NCBI GenBank assembly: GCA_948099385.1
Contig: CANUEZ040000069.1
Location: 379,501 to 443,500 of the forward strand
Length of the DNA stretch: 64,000 nucleotides
Source: Fasciola hepatica
Lineage: Eukaryota; Platyhelminthes; Trematoda; Plagiorchiida; Fasciolidae
Direction: 5' to 3'
Shown here: positions 58,491 to 64,000 of the stretch, piece by piece
Numbering within the stretch: position 1 is the stretch's first letter
How the letters are laid out: the number at the start of each line of letters is the position of its first letter
Made by a program: the position numbers and the translations under genes
The notes under the pieces: model-generated
What the model saw: the letters and a program-made list of their open reading frames with translations, nothing else
Told to the model about the DNA's origin: nothing
Databases searched by the model: none

Positions 58491-59569
58491 CCTCTGAGCG
58501 CAACAGCAATGATGTCAAAACAAAAAGCTCCCAAAATGTACATAAGTTCCAGGTCCAGGGAATCTCTATGTCAAGACCTCACTTTTACAAGATTTTTTAC
58601 AACGTCCGGTGTTCTCGATCGATCAGACTATCTGTCAGGGGAAAACCACGTATCATAACCTCACCGCCAAATGCATATGCTAATCTGAAATTCATTATCT
58701 GCAAGTCAAACCTCCTCACACTGTATTATGAACGACTCGCAAAAAGAAATAACCAGATTTTCGACAAATTCTTAGTGGCATGCTCATCTACAGCGAGAGC
58801 TGAACTTCCTAGTAATGTTTATTTTTGAGAACAATGCTATGCATTGACGGGCATCTGAAACTCGTTCGGTAACTAGACATGCTTCCCGTTGTCTTCCTCC
58901 ATATATAGTTCATGTTTCTACCCCACCGAGGACTCATTCGACTGTTTGAAATGTTCGGTAAAAAGTATATTGGGAGTGAACATTTAATGAGAATTCCCAA
59001 AGTACAGACTGCTGGGATTCACGGGCTCATATTATGGCAATATTTCTGCCATCGATCCAATCAATGAATCACAACAGCTGCACGTGCCTCCCATGACTGG
59101 CTAACTTCACATTCACGCAGTCACCCAAAACCATCTAGAATGAGTGTTATGTTTCTTTCTCAAGATGAAAGGAATAATTTTACATTTTCATACATATCGG
59201 ACTCAATGGCGACGGATGGCATCTTGTCTATGGCACAAGGCTCCTTATTGACGGCGCCAAGACCTTCGACTGGCATGATTCTACTATTGCGATAGGCTCA
59301 AAGAAAAGGTGTTTGACTCCTTAACTATGGAAACCACTGTAGCAATGGCATTTTCATTTCCGTTTTCCTTTTAACGGGATAACTGTTGCTTTGATACTTG
59401 CCAAATGTTCGTAACATTGGGAAGCCTACAAAATACCTATATCCTCGGAAAATCATTAAAGTCGACATCAGTATCATTTAACTGAAGATTATAGTAGTTT
59501 TTTGTTAGAGAGATGAAAACTTTTCCTCGAAATGTCATCAAAATTTCTTAGTCGTTCAAATCATCAACA
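58491..59569. other. No confident gene
   Basis: This could hold the upstream reverse-transcriptase part of the RTE copy, but motifs are not readable. Frames at 58568-58828 and 58809-59000 have no recognised domain. Confidence 0.25.
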
Positions 59570-60470
59570 TGGTCATCAGCACAAACAATTATATATTCAT
59601 TGAATTCAGCATTACCCTAAGTAATATCATCAAATGTAGTAACCTTACTTGCGCTAGCATCATTCACCCCTCCCCCACACCCCATTTCGGCATTAGCATG
59701 ATCACATTCACTGCCATCTTTCAGATTTTCCTCATCATTCTCTTCATCACGGAGTACAACAAAAACATCATCACGACGATATTCTCGATCACCCTCAAAG
59801 TCAACACCAACTTCGGCTTTACTGTCGATATCGACTGAGTTTCCTCGTTATTATCAATTCTTTCATTACCGTCGCCATAATCCGAATCACAACCAAACGA
59901 ATAAAGTATCTCCTACGCATTCTATTATTCATAAAACTGATTCGTTTGTATTCGAGTCATCAAACTGTTCATCTGAACCGTCATCGTTTTCGGTGGCATC
60001 GTCCCTACCACGCCCTTAGAATGAACATCATCGCTCTAGTCGTGGTTCAAAGCATCACTCGCATTATCTTCACTTGATTAATCATCACCACTTAGTGTAC
60101 CAATTGTCGTGAAATCCCCAACATTTCACTTATATTCACTCTACTCAGTGGTGCGGTTTATCTAGAGCTAACCGTTAATGTCGTAGACATTCTTCGTACC
60201 CGGAGCATTCATGGAACCAATGAATAGTCAACATCGTATAGTGGAGTCAAGCAAAGTATATCAGTACCAGCTGAAATACGCATCAATCTGGGGTCATAAT
60301 CACTCAAAACAATGTCATCATCGTCAACAACAACCACAGTTTGCAACATCAAATTCAACACCGAAATACTCATTATCAGCACACCGGTCATCATTGTCTT
60401 CAGAATATACATAGTTCTCTTGAGTCAAATGTGAACAGGCGTCAGGGATCTGCCTGAAAGAATTTCTCCT
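59570..60470 (-). pseudogene. Decayed coding relic for a very acidic Asp/Asn-rich protein
   Basis: Read on the minus strand, several frames in sequence give acidic, low-complexity protein broken by frameshifts and stops. These are VYSEDNDDRCADNEYFGVEF (about 60414-60355), VVVDDDDIVLSDYDP (about 60330), NDDGSDEQFDDSNTNES (about 59985) and GCDSDYGDGNERIDNNEE (about 59893). The longest piece begins VDIDSKAEVGVDFEGDREYR (about 59838) and stays open for about 70 codons through RDEENDEENLKDGSECDHAN. The family is not recognised. A domesticated or transposon-encoded acidic protein, or a nuclear acidic protein pseudogene, would fit. Confidence 0.45.
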
Positions 60471-62479
60471 CCGAGCGAAGCTGAGCCTTGATACAGGGTG
60501 TTTTGAGTTACTTGTCAATTTTGGCAGCGAATACGGAGACAGTATATATGGTCTTATGTTCCAATGACTATATGTTCGATCGCCATCACGCCATCAGCAC
60601 AACAAAACTTGAAAGAATGTAAAGCGCAGAATAGGGATAATGCTAGTATTCGGTAAAGTGTGAACAAATGTTATAGGGAGGGGTATTCGGGAATCTGAAA
60701 TCTCCCTCAAAATACGTCTTCGATGAAGTCATACACACCGTTATTTCAGCCGACAGGCAAATGCTTTGTTAACACTGACCAATGACAGACCTGCACATTC
60801 CACATGGCAGTGCAGTCATGAAGCATGTGTCCAAGAATCAGTCATTTCATCACATCACTTTTCACAACGATAACTTTGTGCCTTCGTTTTACACCACCAA
60901 CCTATCAACGGTCGACATGCAGTGATCCAAATAAGTCAATCACGTTCGCCCATCACACTGGGGAACTTTTAACGGTGTCAGATATGTCCATGTTTCCCTT
61001 TTTCATGCTATCGGATACGTTGATTCCTGGCTGTCAGCCGCATAACGTTTTGTGCCTGATCGCAGTTACTTTACCTTGAGAGTCTTACTATTGAGAATTC
61101 ACAGAGTAGAAATAATCAAAAGCGTTTGCATAGCGACACAAAGGAATGGAGATTGAAACCATTTTCGAATCCAAAATGTCAATTTCGGCAGAGCAATTAC
61201 ACTCAATCCTGGAACAACACCAGTCAAAATTCTAAGCAACCCATTGCAAAATGAATAAATAGATGATACAACTAGTCGGCTGTGCATTCCCACGATTCAA
61301 CATCCAGCGGTATAAAATCCCTATCAGTAAGGGCCCTTACTGAGAGCATTTGAAAATTCTGAAAGCTCCAGATTCAGTAGTGACTTTTGATTCGTTCTTC
61401 ATACGACGGGGAAAGGTATATTCCAAGTCGAATATGCTACGTAAATCGGGTAATACAGAACATGAGAGATAGAAAAAGCACCACCTTGCCACAAAACCAT
61501 CGAGGTCTCACAATTGGCGACAAAATCAACCGTTTTTCAGTATTTTTCAGAGAAAACTCATCAGTATGCCATACTCGTTACCATTGTTGTAGACCAATAA
61601 AACATGTGATGAAAGCTCTTATGATGTTCCTAGCACCCTACTTCGTGACAGCGAACAAGTTAGGCGCGTTGAATGACATAAGGTCAACTCAAATGTCTCT
61701 TTTGTTTGTGGTTTACAATCAACTAGTGACGTGGAAATCAGAACCAGACTGCTGAACAAAACTGAACGGGATCCCAAGAAGAATATTCGCACAATATAAG
61801 CAAACTCCAACGACTCCATAGTATAAAATATGATGCTGCCATCATAAAAACATGGTCACAGTGAATCAAACCGTTAAAAGCTCAAAGTCGAAGCCAGCCT
61901 AAAATCTCTCAGAAACCACGCCAGGCCAACCACAAACCGCATACTGAAACTGTGGTGATTGAAAATTTGTCCAATTCAGTCAGTTTAAGATAAACACTTT
62001 AAAGAACTGCAATAAAAAGGTTACTTATAAGATCATTGTCAACCTGGTCAAATTGCATACTGCAAGGTGAACCAGGAGTAAATGACGCCCTTTAGGCACT
62101 TATCATCTACCTCAGTCCCTAATTCGCATTCCATCATGACCACGTTCAGCATTGATGTTGAAGCCACGAGAAAATAAAATACTACTAACAAGCATGACAC
62201 ACCGGTGAGTCTTCAACTTGATACGACCTCATATTTCATACCTATCTCCGAACACACTTGGAATATGTTCCGATAGCCTCGATCAATCAAACGAAACAAG
62301 GCAGTGAAGAACTTTTCCGGGAGGTAATAACTGCTTGCAGGTGAGCTAGATTGTGAAATCATGTTAGATGGTGTTCTGTTTACAGTTACCTGTTTCCTAA
62401 ATAATCGTTCCAAATGTGAATCTTCTTGGGCTTGAGTGAGTTGAAGAAAGCATCCTCCTGGCCGTGCTACATAAACCTC
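60471..62479. other. No confident gene
   Basis: The longest frame is a 122-codon plus-strand frame at 61387-61755 (with NHRGLTIGDKINRFSVFFRE); the family is unknown and no splice sites are clear. A hydrophobic minus frame lies at 61099-61293. Nothing is assignable. Confidence 0.25.
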
Positions 62480-63640
62480 TTGGACTGTAAATCAGTTTGG
62501 GTGTTGTCTTTTGGTGCATTTGTTTCCGTAGTTAGGCGTTCTTCAATAATACAAATGTGCACGTGAACAATCAGTTTTCGTTGGACCTAGGAAAAAGCTG
62601 CTGGAAGCACGTGTTGTACTACTGTATCTGAGGTAACTACTTTAAAAAGCACTGCACGTCTATGCAACCAGTGACAAATCGATTCGGTAGAAGTGCTCCG
62701 TATTGTTGACTAAACAAAATTAGCCGTGGTAAATTTTGAGACTTGCATGTTCCTCCAGTGACTAGAGTGAAGTTGGAAGAGCTGGAGATGATTTATGTTT
62801 CGTCTGCCAGTCACGTGTCAGTATACACTGCTATATCAAGCATATGAATTGCTAGCAGCAGAAAGAGAAAGAAGATGTCGAGTGAGCTGCAACCTTCACA
62901 GTCCAATACATTTCAGTTTCCTTTAATTCCGCACACGTTTTTGCATAGCTGGTATCATCAGGCAAAATCTGTTCTGTGCTTGCAGAAAAACCAAGTCGCG
63001 TATGTGAATCCCTGTTTTGTCTCTCACATATTTAATCAGAGGGGTATCGTTAACGAACCGTTGGAAGTCGAGTAGGCATATATCCGTCAAGCTTGGTAGC
63101 CAATACTCTCGTAGTTGGTTAGATGCGCAATCATAGGTAACGCAGAACTCCTTCATGAATAAGATTCAGCTAAATTCTGTATTGAAATCACACGCTTCAT
63201 GGTGAATTCTAGTACTGCCTCTTAACAGGGGAAGATTATACTTGTTGAAGAAATATAAAAGTTGTTTACCGATGCTAATACATTCAGGTTCACGAAGCAG
63301 TAACAACAACGAACTGTGAAACCACTCGAAAGAGCACAAATTGTGAAGTATGCACAGCACGTTTTCACAGTTCTTACTCACTCTGATTCGAGACTTTTGT
63401 TCACAGTGCGCAGGAAAACGTATGTACTTAATGCAATTTCCGTTATCAATATGCCATTTAAACGGTACTGCTCATTCAATGGACGGTAACACGTGATGCA
63501 ATCGATGTCGTTCTGCAAATTTTCGTGACCGGCAACCTTGGTACATGAATGCAAATGAACTTGTTCCATTTCTAGAGATTATCTGGAGTTTGAGCATCCA
63601 ATTAGTTAGATGTTTCTTCTGTGGAAATACAAAAGTGGGT
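62480..63640. repeat. Duplicated block, copy B (partner 18860-19750)
   Basis: It has the same landmarks in the same order and orientation as copy A, with strong divergence. It carries an extra segment of about 190 bases near 63000-63190 that copy A lacks. Several open frames occur on the minus strand here (62923-63156, 63166-63381, 63378-63569), but their corresponding bases in copy A are mostly absent or not open. Confidence 0.6.
63228..63480 (+). pseudogene. Paralogue of the 19353 candidate exon, frameshifted
   Basis: The frame LPMLIHSGSRSSNNNE (from about 63268) corresponds to APMLIHPAVLNINAED of copy A. One base is then missing relative to copy A, and the homologous peptide resumes in another frame as VKPLERAQIVKYAQHVFTVL. 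The upstream part also meets a stop. This copy therefore cannot encode the protein as read, unless the sequence has an error. Confidence 0.4.
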
Positions 63641-64000
63641 ATCAGTGGTTTTAAATATTTGTGTTGGCTGTAGCTCAGTTTGTTGGTTGTCATGATGTTT
63701 TGATCGTTGAGATTGGCGATCGTCTGTACACTGACGAGTTTACCTCGATTGGTGATGAAACCCTTGCAATCTAAACGCCAAGCTCACCGACCAGAACATC
63801 ATGGCGAATGCAGGCGTATTCTTTAAGTGTGGCTAACTGTAGATTTCGGCACTAAATGTTAACAAAAATAAAACCACGTGAAGCTTAGCTTGCCGTCAAT
63901 TCAAGACAAAACTTGGGAGAAATATTTAACGTACTCTTCTTGGTAGTAGCTCATAATTTACAACAGAAGTCACATGTATGCATCCAAATAAATGTTATTA
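63641..64000. other. No gene recognised
   Basis: The right edge of the window. A minus-strand frame ending at 63693 crosses into copy B of the duplicated block; nothing else was seen. Confidence 0.3.

Overview
This window is AT-rich, intron-bearing eukaryotic DNA with no bacterial-style operons. Open frames are short, splice-like sites bound the best ones, and decayed retrotransposons fill much of the rest. The transposon mix is a Gypsy-type LTR element with a YIDN reverse-transcriptase box, an RTE-type non-LTR element, a second non-LTR reverse transcriptase, and tRNA-derived SINEs. The multi-exon genes have small exons and signal-peptide-like first exons. Together these suggest a trematode flatworm, most likely a blood fluke such as Schistosoma or Trichobilharzia. 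The organism call is an inference from recalled family resemblance, not from a database search.

The best-supported genes lie in the first 9 kb. A minus-strand gene (about 8664 to 4189) appears to encode a secreted protein with two CUB-like domains, each split over two exons, with splice phases that fit along the whole chain. The window opens with the last two exons (1-92 and 222-268, plus strand) of a paralogue facing it. The two genes are tail to tail, and their homology runs through the last intron and past both stop codons, so this is an inverted gene duplication.

The middle of the window holds isolated candidate exons (11.9, 12.3, 13.8, 14.8 and 24.4 kb) whose genes cannot be completed here. 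Among them are a decayed Gypsy copy at 15.85-17.74 kb, a SINE-like unit at 28.2 kb, a hairpin with 84-bp arms at 34.87-35.27 kb, and a 2.4-kb unit bounded by arms of about 290 bp in inverted orientation at 39.67-42.07 kb. The right half carries an RTE fragment at 43.7-44.65 kb, another non-LTR fragment at 47.1-47.8 kb, a more complete Gypsy copy at 50.7-53.17 kb, a SINE at 56.4 kb, and a minus-strand RTE 3' end at 58.0-58.5 kb. A decayed, very acidic minus-strand coding relic lies at 59.6-60.5 kb.

A block of about 0.9-1.15 kb occurs twice in the same orientation, at 18.86-19.75 kb and 62.48-63.64 kb. One plus-strand frame in it shows a codon-like substitution pattern, and the second copy is frameshifted. 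No tRNA, rRNA or CRISPR array was seen. I could not find paired LTRs for either Gypsy copy. Exon limits were read by eye from splice-site consensus and phase, and need transcript data to confirm.
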